A stretch of 9,450 nucleotides of DNA from VFMC01 sp037131575 (GTDB lineage Bacteria; Actinomycetota; Acidimicrobiia; Acidimicrobiales; Ilumatobacteraceae). Within the stretch, counting starts at the first letter, position 1; each line of letters opens with the position of its first letter. Shown piece after piece: positions 1 to 6,251 of this stretch. The position numbers were made by a program, and so were the translations under genes. The stretch spans positions 1-9,450 of the forward strand of contig JBAXQV010000120.1 of the NCBI GenBank assembly GCA_037131575.1, in the 5' to 3' direction. The notes beneath the pieces were generated by a model. That model did not search any database and was not told where the DNA came from. It saw only the letters and a list, made by a program, of their open reading frames with translations.

Positions 1-42
1 GTCGGCAGGGGCGTCGGGGTCGGCGACTCGGGTCATAGCCAT
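1..42 (-). CDS. 5' end of an unidentified minus-strand gene (partial)
   Basis: An open frame runs off the left edge on the minus strand. Two in-frame ATGs lie at 42 and 36, and the residues within the window read MAMTRVADPDAPAD. No family can be assigned from 14 residues. The hypothesis that this is a gene start rests on its divergent placement from the amidohydrolase at 144, with about 100 bp of noncoding-looking sequence between them, and on the very tight gene packing elsewhere. No convincing Shine-Dalgarno sequence precedes it (a GAGG lies about 15 nt upstream of the first ATG). It could also be chance. Confidence 0.3.
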   Translation of the reverse strand, partial: MAMTRVADPDAPAD

Positions 43-143
43 TGAGTCTCGCAGATCCTCGGGCAGGGCGGTGCGGCGGCCGTCGCTAGGATGCTCACGA
101 CGCAGCGCTGGCGCAGCTGCCGAACCATCAGGAGAACGCCCCG
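43..143 (+). promoter_or_regulatory. Promoter and leader of the 144-1523 amidohydrolase gene
   Basis: TAGGAT at 87-92 is a good actinobacterial -10 hexamer (TANNNT), predicting a transcript start near 99 and a leader of about 45 nt. AGGAG at 130-134 is a strong ribosome binding site with 9 nt to the ATG at 144, which fixes that start. No clear -35 box is visible. The reverse strand of the same gap has no equally good -10 box for the possible gene at 1-42. Confidence 0.6.
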
Positions 144-1523
144 ATGACCCCGCACACTCCCCTGCTCATCACCGGCGGCACCTTGATCGACGGCACGGGC
201 ACAGCCCCCGTTCCCGATGTCGATGTGCTCATCGATGGCGACCTCATCGTCGCAGTGGGATCCACTGGCACCCTGGCCTCTTCGGCCCCGGCCGGCACCA
301 CGGTGATCGATGCCAGCGGTTGCACTGTGATGCCCGGTCTCATCGACGCGCACTGTCACATCACCTTCGACGATGTGCAGTCGAACGACGAGTTGTTCTT
401 CCACCGGCCTGCGGTCACCGCCGCACTCGCCACGGCATTCAACTTGCCCAAATTGCTGCGCGCCGGTGTCACGTCGTTCTTCGACCCCGACACCGTGCAC
501 GGCATCGGGCCGCAGGTGCGCGACGCCTTGAACGCCAGCATGTTCAGCGGTCCGCGTATGGCCACAGGTGTGCAGGCGTTGCTCACCTCGGTGGGCGGCA
601 CCGCCGGTCGACTCATCCCCGACGAAGGTGCTGTGGGTTATGCCGCCATCGTGAACACGATCGACGAAATGGTCACCACCACACGCCGCCAGATCAAGTA
701 CGGCGCCGACTGGATCAAGATCCACGCCACCGGATCGATCCCTACCCATCAAGGTGAACTGCAGGTGTGGACACTCGACGAGATGAAGGCAGTCTGCGAC
801 ACTGCGCATGCCCTCGGTGTGCCGGTCACGGCACATTGCCGCAGTGCATCGAGCACGCGCGACGCCGCACTCGCAGGCGTCGACCTCATCCTCCACGCAT
901 CGTTCCTCGATGACGCGGCGCTCGCCGCCGTGGTTGCCTCGGGCGCCGCGGTGTGCCCCACGTTCACCTTTCTGGCCAACCTCGCCGACTACGGCGAGGT
1001 GGTGGGCGCCAGCAACGGTATGACCGACATCTTCCGCGGTGAGATCAAGGCCACTGCCGACATGTTGCGCACGGCCTACGACGAAGGTGTGCGGTTGCTG
1101 TGCGGTTCCGAGAGCGGCTTCGCCCTCACCCCGTACGGCCACTGGCACGCGCGCGAGTTGGAGGTGTTCGTCACCGCGCTCGGCCTCAGCCCGGTGCAGG
1201 CCATCCAGTGCGCCACCCAGAACAATGCGTTCGCGATGAAGATGGACGGAGAGCTCGGTGTGGTGGCAGCGGGCTACCGCGCCGATGTGCTGGTGGTCGA
1301 CGGCGACCCCAGCACCGACGTGCGCGTCCTGCAGAACAAACAACTGCTCCGCGAGGTCATCAGTCGTGGCACACGGGTCGACCTGCACCAACCCTGGCCG
1401 CAGCGTGGGCGTGTCCCCGGCGAGAAGGTGGGCAACTGGGCTGCCGAGACCCTCACGTACGACCGAGCTGTGGGCCAGCGACGCCCGGGGGCCGAGGCAA
1501 CAGCGTCATCAACGCCTGGCTGA
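144..1523 (+). CDS. Imidazolonepropionase-like amidohydrolase
   Basis: This 459-residue protein is a metal-dependent hydrolase of the amidohydrolase superfamily, closest in layout to the imidazolonepropionase/Xaa-Pro dipeptidase-like group that cleaves cyclic amides, lactams or peptide-like bonds in the cytoplasm. Seen directly: an N-terminal beta-sandwich segment (LLITGGTLIDGTG, 7-19), the metal motif GLIDAHCH with H70 and H72, W190-IKI with K192 as candidate bridging lysine, H231 (TAHCRS), H251 (LILHAS), and a C-terminal beta-sandwich return (GELGVVAAGYRADVLVVDGDP, 369-389). The strand-8 position that is normally Asp (GTDxG/GSDxG) reads GSESG, putting E323 there. The start is set by AGGAG 9 nt upstream. 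The last ~23 residues are low-complexity and are encoded antisense to the tail of the convergent SDR. Substrate is unknown; members of this group are not reliably predictable from sequence. Confidence 0.88.
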   Translation: MTPHTPLLITGGTLIDGTGTAPVPDVDVLIDGDLIVAVGSTGTLASSAPAGTTVIDASGCTVMPGLIDAHCHITFDDVQSNDELFFHRPAVTAALATAFNLPKLLRAGVTSFFDPDTVHGIGPQVRDALNASMFSGPRMATGVQALLTSVGGTAGRLIPDEGAVGYAAIVNTIDEMVTTTRRQIKYGADWIKIHATGSIPTHQGELQVWTLDEMKAVCDTAHALGVPVTAHCRSASSTRDAALAGVDLILHASFLDDAALAAVVASGAAVCPTFTFLANLADYGEVVGASNGMTDIFRGEIKATADMLRTAYDEGVRLLCGSESGFALTPYGHWHARELEVFVTALGLSPVQAIQCATQNNAFAMKMDGELGVVAAGYRADVLVVDGDPSTDVRVLQNKQLLREVISRGTRVDLHQPWPQRGRVPGEKVGNWAAETLTYDRAVGQRRPGAEATASSTPG

Positions 1524-2190
1524 GCCCGCCGTCCACATACAGCACCTGGCCGTTCACGTACGCAGCGTCGGGCGATACGAGGAAGGCCACCACGCCGGCT
1601 ATGTCGGCATCGGTGCCCAAGCGACGCAGCGGCACCGCGCCGGCGCGAACCTCACGCACTGCAGGGTCGTCGTACACCGCACCGGTGCCGGCGGTGGGCA
1701 CCAAACCCGGCCCCACCGCATTGGCGCGCACGCCGCGCGGACCCCACTCCAAAGCCGTCTGCCGGGTGAGCGCGAGCACACCACTCTTCGAGGCCGAATA
1801 TGCGCCCACACTGGGGTTGGCTGCAGCAGCCGCGATCGACACCATGTTGACGATGGCACCACGGCCAGCAGCCAGCATCGACCTGCCGAACACCTGAGTG
1901 CAGTGGAAGGTGCCACCGAGATTCACTGCCATCACGCGATCGAAGTCGGCCGGGTCGACATCTTCGAGGGCGCTGAAGCGCCAGATGCCTGCATTGTTCA
2001 CCAACACGTCCACCGGGCCGAGCCCCGCGGCCGCCTCTTCCACGGCGGCACGGTCGGCCACATCGCACGCAATGACATCGGGCCCTGGCAGTACGTCGAG
2101 CCGCGCCACGTCGTACCCCTGCTGTGCCAGCCGATCGGCGATGGCGGCACCCAGCCCACGCGCCGCGCCAGTGACCACCGCCAGTGTCAT
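1453..2190 (-). CDS. Short-chain dehydrogenase/reductase, NAD-preferring type
   Basis: A 245-residue classical SDR, a cytoplasmic NAD(P)-dependent oxidoreductase acting on an alcohol/ketone. Seen: nucleotide-binding TGAARGLG (7-14), D32 at the end of beta-2 (which in this family favours NAD over NADP), NNAG (65-68), N90, catalytic S118, Y131 and K135 (YSASK), and NAVGPGL (157-163). After the usual DGG (220-222) it carries a tail with an ALMTLLPRP pattern that recurs in the SDR at 6964-7749, so the two are probably paralogues with a related role. The start at ATG 2190 gives a normal SDR N-terminus and leaves only 18 bp to the divergent ferredoxin. Its last 71 bp overlap the 3' end of the convergent amidohydrolase. 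Likely job: oxidising a hydroxyl group produced by a P450 in this cluster (inference). Confidence 0.92.
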   Translation of the reverse strand: MTLAVVTGAARGLGAAIADRLAQQGYDVARLDVLPGPDVIACDVADRAAVEEAAAGLGPVDVLVNNAGIWRFSALEDVDPADFDRVMAVNLGGTFHCTQVFGRSMLAAGRGAIVNMVSIAAAAANPSVGAYSASKSGVLALTRQTALEWGPRGVRANAVGPGLVPTAGTGAVYDDPAVREVRAGAVPLRRLGTDADIAGVVAFLVSPDAAYVNGQVLYVDGGLSQALMTLLPRPPGVAGPQLGRT

Positions 2191-2208
2191 ACCGCTACCC
2201 TGCTTTCC
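2191..2208. promoter_or_regulatory. 18-bp divergent gap with overlapping -10 boxes, both genes probably leaderless
   Basis: The whole gap between the SDR start (2190, minus) and the ferredoxin start (2209, plus) is 18 bp. On the plus strand TACCCT at 2196-2201 lies 7 bp before the ATG, the spacing expected of a leaderless -10 box. On the minus strand CAGGGT (2202-2197) lies 6 bp before the other ATG and matches except for its first base. The two hexamers share five base pairs. There is no room for a leader on either side. An AGGG on the minus strand could also act as a weak ribosome site for the SDR. Confidence 0.45.
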
Positions 2209-2436
2209 ATGAGCACTGCATCGGGCCTCGAGATCTGGGTCGACCAATCCGAATGTGTGAGCGCTGGTCGCTGCATCGCTGCGTTGCCCACGGTGTTCGC
2301 GTTCGACGACGATGAACTGGCCACGGTGCTGCCGCAGGCAGAACGCCCCGACGACGACACGCTCGTGCGTGTGGCACGGGCCTGCCCCAACGGTGCCATC
2401 CACATCGCCCGCGAGGGTGTGGAGATCGAACTCTGA
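2209..2436 (+). CDS. Small [3Fe-4S]-type ferredoxin (P450 redox partner class)
   Basis: A 75-residue acidic ferredoxin. Cysteines are arranged C16-x5-C22 and C59-P60, i.e. the CxxXxxC...CP pattern of single-cluster ferredoxins that pass electrons to class I cytochrome P450s in actinobacteria. The variable X position, which would ligate a fourth iron if Cys, is A19, so a 3Fe-4S cluster is expected. FAFDDD (30-35) and CPNGAI (59-64) are typical of the family. The frame is open far upstream but that part has no family similarity; ATG 2209 sits 7 bp after a TACCCT -10 box and gives the normal ~63-75 residue length. It is transcribed divergently from an SDR and lies near two P450 genes (4253-5446, 7830-9044), which are its likely clients. 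No ferredoxin reductase is present in the window. Confidence 0.92.
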   Translation: MSTASGLEIWVDQSECVSAGRCIAALPTVFAFDDDELATVLPQAERPDDDTLVRVARACPNGAIHIAREGVEIEL

Positions 2437-2463
2437 CGCTCGGGCATCGCCGGTGCCTCAGAG
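2431..2463. terminator. Candidate hairpin between convergent stop codons
   Basis: CTCTGA at 2431-2436 is repeated inverted as TCAGAG at 2458-2463; both copies contain the stop codons of the converging ferredoxin and amidohydrolase genes. Inside the pair, GGCA (2443-2446) can pair with TGCC (2454-2457) around a 7-nt loop. It could act as a bidirectional transcription stop in a 21-bp gap, but there is no T-tract and the outer repeat may simply reflect both proteins ending in Leu-stop (CTC TGA). Confidence 0.25.
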
Positions 2464-3420
2464 CCGCAGCAAACGACGCGCGTTGTCGTCGTAGCTGGTG
2501 AGATACGGGATCTGCTCGCGTTCGATGGGCGCGTCCCATCCGGCGAGGTTGGTGCCCACCACCAGGCGATCACTGCCCACCTGTGCGGTGAGCAATGCCA
2601 GGGCGCCGTCGTCGTGCACGTGTTGGTCGAACCACATCCGGCGCAGCCCGGCGGTGAAGTCGACCGGGTCCGCTTTGGCCCAGGGGCGGCTGTGGCCCTG
2701 ATGCTCGAGCCGACCGCGCATGAATGCCGCCGCACCACCACCGTGCGACAAGCAGAGATCGAGCTGGGGATGCCGTTCGAGCACCCGGCCATAGATGAGG
2801 TGGGCCACGGCCAAGGTTTCTTCGTAGAGGAACCCGAGCGACAAGTCGAGATCGAAGTTGCGGATGCGCGGGTCGCGCAACGGTCCATCGATGCCTGCCG
2901 GAGCCGGGTGGATGAAGATCGGCACATCGATCTCAACCGCCGTCTCCCACAGCGGGTCGAGCAGTGGCGAGTCGAAGGTGATGCCGAAGTCGGTGCCGAT
3001 GTACGCGCCCACCAGCCCCAAGTCGTTCACTGCCCGCCGGAACTCCACCACGGCCGCACCGATGTCTTGCATCGGGAGTTGCGCGAACCCGCGGAACCGA
3101 TCGGGGTGCGCAGCCACGATCGCCGCCATCTCATCGTTGTGCCAGCGGCAGAACCCCGACGCGATGTCGGCTTCGATGTGATGGAAGTAGGTGATCGGGT
3201 TGGGAGAAAGCACCTGCATGTCGATACCGAGGTGATCGTTGAGGGCGAGGCGCAGACCCACATCCATGAAGGGGCTGTTGCGATAGTTCACGCCGTCGAG
3301 CACATAATCGCCCACCCGGAAACGCGGTCGACCTTCAGGCCCCACGCCGAGTTCGGGGCCGTAATGGCCGGCGCAGCCGAGCACCCCTTCGAGCACCACA
3401 TGCGCATGCACATCGATCAT
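2458..3420 (-). CDS. ACMSD-type amidohydrolase family 2 protein (putative decarboxylase/hydrolase)
   Basis: This 320-residue TIM-barrel protein belongs to the amidohydrolase-2 family, which includes aminocarboxymuconate-semialdehyde (ACMSD), gamma-resorcylate and related nonoxidative decarboxylases as well as hydrolases. Seen: metal motif MIDVHAH (H5, H7) at the very N-terminus, NPITYF (74-79), HPDRFRGFAQLP (105-116), H171 in IFIHPAP, H226 in LSHGGG, and FDQHVHD (264-270). The last strand, usually GSDxP with a metal-binding Asp, reads GTNLAGWD, so the position is N291. The start at 3420 is preceded by GGAAG with 7 nt spacing; an ATG at 3435 would add MGRTV and is the alternative. It is divergent from the TIM-barrel isomerase-like gene and ends 21 bp from the convergent ferredoxin. 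A role in decarboxylating or opening an oxidised intermediate is inference. Confidence 0.88.
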   Translation of the reverse strand: MIDVHAHVVLEGVLGCAGHYGPELGVGPEGRPRFRVGDYVLDGVNYRNSPFMDVGLRLALNDHLGIDMQVLSPNPITYFHHIEADIASGFCRWHNDEMAAIVAAHPDRFRGFAQLPMQDIGAAVVEFRRAVNDLGLVGAYIGTDFGITFDSPLLDPLWETAVEIDVPIFIHPAPAGIDGPLRDPRIRNFDLDLSLGFLYEETLAVAHLIYGRVLERHPQLDLCLSHGGGAAAFMRGRLEHQGHSRPWAKADPVDFTAGLRRMWFDQHVHDDGALALLTAQVGSDRLVVGTNLAGWDAPIEREQIPYLTSYDDNARRLLRL

Positions 3421-3435
3421 GACTGTTCTTCCCAT

Positions 3436-3464
3436 CTCACGATGACCGACCCTAGGGTGTGGAG
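3436..3464. promoter_or_regulatory. Divergent promoter built on a palindromic -10 box
   Basis: ACCCTAGGGT at 3449-3458 is a perfect 10-bp palindrome. It presents TAGGGT on both strands: plus 3453-3458, placing +1 near 3465, exactly on a GTG start codon; and minus 3454-3449, placing +1 near 3442, about 22 nt before the ATG at 3420 and its GGAAG ribosome site. One symmetric element could therefore drive both genes. It could alternatively be an operator for a dimeric regulator. Confidence 0.5.
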
Positions 3465-4259
3465 GTGTCTGCAGCAGTGCCCCGCTCTCGACATCGCCTG
3501 ATGTTGGCCGCAGGTTCGCTGCTCGATGCCTCGCCGCAGGCGTTGCTCGAGGCAGCGGCTGCCGCTGGGTTCGAGGGCATCGGCCTGCGCCTGTCGCACG
3601 ACCACGCGCTCGACACCGCATCGGCCGCGCAACTGGCGCGGCAGGCAACCGACCTGGGTGTGGTGGTGCACGATGTGGAGGTGCACCGCATCGGCACTAC
3701 ATCGCCCGATGAGGCGACCATGCTGGCTCACACTGCTGCCGTGCTGGGCGCTGCGCACCTGCTGGTGGTGAGCGACCTCGACATCGCCGTGTACGGGCTT
3801 GCCGCCACCGAAGACGCCCTCGGCGATGTGGCCCGACGCTGCCGCGCCGAAGGGGTGACCGCCGCGCTCGAATACATGGCCTTCACCACACCGCGGTCGT
3901 CGGCCGATGCGGTGGCGTTGGCCCGTGCCACCGATTCGGTGGTGGTGGTCGACGTCTTGCATCACCAGCGCCTGGGCGAGGGCACCACCGAACTCGGCAA
4001 CGTGGTGCGTTCGGGCACCCTCGGGTGGGTGCAGATCTGCGATGCGCCAGCTGCAACACCCACCGATCTCATCGATGAGGCGCGGCATCATCGGCTGCCA
4101 CCCGGCCAGGGTGAACTGCCCCTCGATGCACTGCTGGCCGTAGTGCCCACGCACATACCGCTGAGCGTGGAGGTGCAGAGCGACCATCTCGCTGCCCGCT
4201 TCGAACCGGCGGCGAGGGCGGCTCTGCTGCACCGTGCCTGCCTGGCTGCTGGTCACTGA
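3465..4259 (+). CDS. Sugar phosphate isomerase/epimerase-like TIM-barrel protein
   Basis: A 264-residue protein of the xylose isomerase-like (AP endonuclease 2 fold) superfamily, whose members are metal-dependent isomerases, epimerases, dehydratases and 3-keto-glycoside lyases. Seen: beta-strand/helix alternation (LLEAAAAAGFEGIGLRL, 27-43), E136 in LEYM, D163 with H166/H167 (VVDVLHHQR), QICDAP (190-195), the family-typical EARHHRLPPGQGELPL (205-220), and E236 in LSVEVQ. E136, D163 and E236 fit metal ligands; Q190 sits where many relatives have His. Start choice: GTG 3465 is 6 bp after TAGGGT and suits a leaderless transcript; GTG 3459 and ATG 3501 are alternatives. Its stop overlaps the end of the convergent P450 by 7 bp. 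Which reaction it catalyses cannot be told. Confidence 0.85.
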   Translation: MSAAVPRSRHRLMLAAGSLLDASPQALLEAAAAAGFEGIGLRLSHDHALDTASAAQLARQATDLGVVVHDVEVHRIGTTSPDEATMLAHTAAVLGAAHLLVVSDLDIAVYGLAATEDALGDVARRCRAEGVTAALEYMAFTTPRSSADAVALARATDSVVVVDVLHHQRLGEGTTELGNVVRSGTLGWVQICDAPAATPTDLIDEARHHRLPPGQGELPLDALLAVVPTHIPLSVEVQSDHLAARFEPAARAALLHRACLAAGH

Positions 4260-5446
4260 CCGAGCAGTACCGGGTACCGACCGAAATAGGGACGCGTCGT
4301 CGACTCGTCCATTTCAGGTGCGTGGTCGGGGTCGGGGCGGGCCCCATGGTCGAACAGCACCTGCACCGCCTGAGGCACGAGGCCGAACAGATGACCTGCT
4401 TCAGCATCGTCGGGGTTGAACACCAACCCGGCAGCGAGGTCTTGACCGATGCAGGCGTGCATGCCCGAACCGAACGACAACCCGTACGGCGGAACGCCGT
4501 CGGGGGTCTCGCGGCGCGGGTTGAACGCATCGGCATCGGCGCCGAACACCGACGGATCACGGTTCACCGACAGCAGATCGATGACCACCTTGCTGCCCTG
4601 CGGAATCGAACGCCCGCTCTTCAACTCGATATCGGCGAGCGCCCAGCGCATCGCCACCGGACTCGATGGTTGCAACCGGATGGTCTCGTGGGTGCAACGC
4701 TGCACGAACAACCGGTCGGTGCGTACGGTGGCCTCATCGTGCGGGTTTGCTTCGAGCCAACGCAGAATGTGATGACTCACCCGGGTGAAGGCCGTGGCCG
4801 AGGTGTGTGCACCGGCCAGGAGGTAGAACCCCACCTCGCGCAGAATCACCTCGTGCGGCAGGTCGAGTTGGTCTTGGTTGTCGATCAAGATCGACAACAC
4901 GTCGCGCGGCAATGCACCGCCTGCAGCGCGCAGTGCCTGGCGCCGTTCGATCGACGGGGTGAGGAACTCGGCGTCGAAGTCGGCCAGCTTGGCCGCCACT
5001 TCGGCACGCTTGACGTCTTTGTCGCCGGTGTAGTGCGCCAATGTGGCACCTTCGATGAACACCTTCAGGTAGTCGTACAGCCGGAACGTCTCCTCCGGCG
5101 TACCGAGCGGGCGGTCGACGCCGGCGGTGAACGCGGCCAGGTTCATCATCAACTGGTGGCCGAGGTCGACCAATTCGGCCCGACCCGAAGTGGCGTACGG
5201 AGCGAAGGTTTCGGCGATGAGCGGCGGGAACAACTCGCGCTCGTAGAGGTCGAAGGTGTCGCGGCGGAACAGTCGGTTCTCGAGCCGTCGCCGGTCGCGG
5301 TGCTGGGTGCCGTGCAGGTTCACCAACACATCACCCATGATCACTTCACCAGCGTCGTACAGCGCCTGGCGTAGGTCTTTCTGGCGGTACACCTCTTTGG
5401 CTTCTTCGTAGGTGGTGATGGTCACCACGTTCGGTTCGGTGCTCAT
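4253..5446 (-). CDS. Cytochrome P450 (copy 1)
   Basis: A 397-residue soluble bacterial P450, a heme monooxygenase that needs a ferredoxin and reductase. Seen in order: H49-RDR-R53 (helix C heme-propionate contact), I-helix AGAHTS (211-216), E254-TI-R257 (ExxR of helix K), and the heme loop FGSGMHACIG (325-334) with C332 as axial thiolate. The I-helix acid residue, normally Asp or Glu before Thr, is H214. Only ~48 residues precede the HxxxR motif, fewer than the ~90-110 usual for bacterial P450s. ATG 5446 is preceded by a GGGGGGAAG ribosome site; the frame stays open to 5539 but that part does not look like P450. It is the last gene of the minus-strand operon, 43 bp after an SDR. It is clearly paralogous to the P450 at 7830-9044. 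Substrate is unknown. Confidence 0.93.
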   Translation of the reverse strand: MSTEPNVVTITTYEEAKEVYRQKDLRQALYDAGEVIMGDVLVNLHGTQHRDRRRLENRLFRRDTFDLYERELFPPLIAETFAPYATSGRAELVDLGHQLMMNLAAFTAGVDRPLGTPEETFRLYDYLKVFIEGATLAHYTGDKDVKRAEVAAKLADFDAEFLTPSIERRQALRAAGGALPRDVLSILIDNQDQLDLPHEVILREVGFYLLAGAHTSATAFTRVSHHILRWLEANPHDEATVRTDRLFVQRCTHETIRLQPSSPVAMRWALADIELKSGRSIPQGSKVVIDLLSVNRDPSVFGADADAFNPRRETPDGVPPYGLSFGSGMHACIGQDLAAGLVFNPDDAEAGHLFGLVPQAVQVLFDHGARPDPDHAPEMDESTTRPYFGRYPVLLGQ

Positions 5447-5489
5447 CGCTTCCCCCCAAGGTGCGTCGCGAACGACAGACGGACAGTGC

Positions 5490-6251
5490 TCATGCGTTGG
5501 TGACCCCGAGGCCGAGCCCGCCGTCGACGGTGAGCACATTGCCCGTCACCCATTCGGCCCGAGCGAGATACTCCACCGCTTCAGCAACTTCGGTGACAGT
5601 ACCAAGACGCCCCAGCGCGTGAGCAGGAGCCAAACCGTCGAGACGTGCCCGCGCCGATGCCTCGTCGAGGAAGCCCGCGCGTTGGTTGATCTCGGTGAAC
5701 ACTCCCCCGGGTCGCACGCACGACACGCGCACCTGCTGCGGGCCGAGTTCGGCGGCGAGTACTCCGGTGAGGGTCTCCACTGCACCTTTCGTGGCGGCGT
5801 AGGGCGATGCGCCCGGGAAGGCGCGTTGCGAGTGCACCGAACCGATGAAGATGACAGCACCGTGGGCAGCGGTGAGGGCCGTGAGGCAGGTCTGGGTGAG
5901 CATCATGCCAGCCACCACATTCGAGTGGAACACGTCGAGCAACTGCGCCTCGTCGAGTTCGGCGAGTGGGCCGCGGTACATGTTGCCGGCGTTGTTCACC
6001 AGCACATCGATGCCACCACCATGCTCCGACGCCGCATCGGCCATGGCTTGGCGATCGGCCGCAACGGTCACATCACCCACCACTGCCCGACAGGCATGCC
6101 CGATGGATGCGGCCACGGCCTGCACCTTGTCGGCCCGCCGGCCCGAGATGGTGACCAACGCGCCAAGCGAACAGAAGTGTCGGGCAATTCCTTCACCGAT
6201 ACCTGAACCACCACCGGTGACCAACACCGACATTCCCTCGACCGGTCTCAT
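5490..6251 (-). CDS. Short-chain dehydrogenase/reductase, NADP-preferring type
   Basis: A 253-residue classical SDR. Seen: TGGGSGIG (12-19), G37-R38-R39 at the end of beta-2 (basic residues there favour NADP), NNAG (86-89), N111, catalytic S138, Y151 and K155 (YAATK), RPGGVFTE (180-187) and TVDGG near the end. It differs from the other two SDRs in cofactor loop and lacks their LPRP tail, so it likely performs another step, perhaps a reduction. ATG 6251 overlaps the upstream ThuA-like stop as ATGA and has GAGGGGG 4 nt upstream; ATG 6233 is the alternative but its ribosome site would be too close. Third gene of the operon. Confidence 0.92.
   Translation of the reverse strand: MRPVEGMSVLVTGGGSGIGEGIARHFCSLGALVTISGRRADKVQAVAASIGHACRAVVGDVTVAADRQAMADAASEHGGGIDVLVNNAGNMYRGPLAELDEAQLLDVFHSNVVAGMMLTQTCLTALTAAHGAVIFIGSVHSQRAFPGASPYAATKGAVETLTGVLAAELGPQQVRVSCVRPGGVFTEINQRAGFLDEASARARLDGLAPAHALGRLGTVTEVAEAVEYLARAEWVTGNVLTVDGGLGLGVTNA

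Noticed and set aside
33..1391. A 452-codon open frame on the minus strand opposite the amidohydrolase
   Set aside because: Its translation is a His/Arg/Gly-rich mixture without domains, typical of an antisense frame of a GC-rich gene, whereas the plus-strand gene has full amidohydrolase motifs.
1258..2208. Long plus-strand frame leading into the ferredoxin, which could suggest a 392-residue fusion protein
   Set aside because: The part before 2209 is the complement of the SDR gene and has no family similarity; the ferredoxin is complete from ATG 2209 and has its own -10 box.
3936..3960. Run of GTG/GGT trinucleotides (similar at 9360-9375) as a possible repeat
   Set aside because: They encode Val-rich beta-strand or membrane segments in good reading frames and are too short to be a repeat element.
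3417..4256. 279-codon minus-strand frame opposite the TIM-barrel gene
   Set aside because: The composition is antisense-like with no motif; the plus-strand protein shows conserved isomerase/epimerase family residues.
5447..5539. 31-residue N-terminal extension of P450 copy 1
   Set aside because: It overlaps the SDR 3' end, is not P450-like, and ATG 5446 has a much better ribosome site; copy 2 begins at the matching place.
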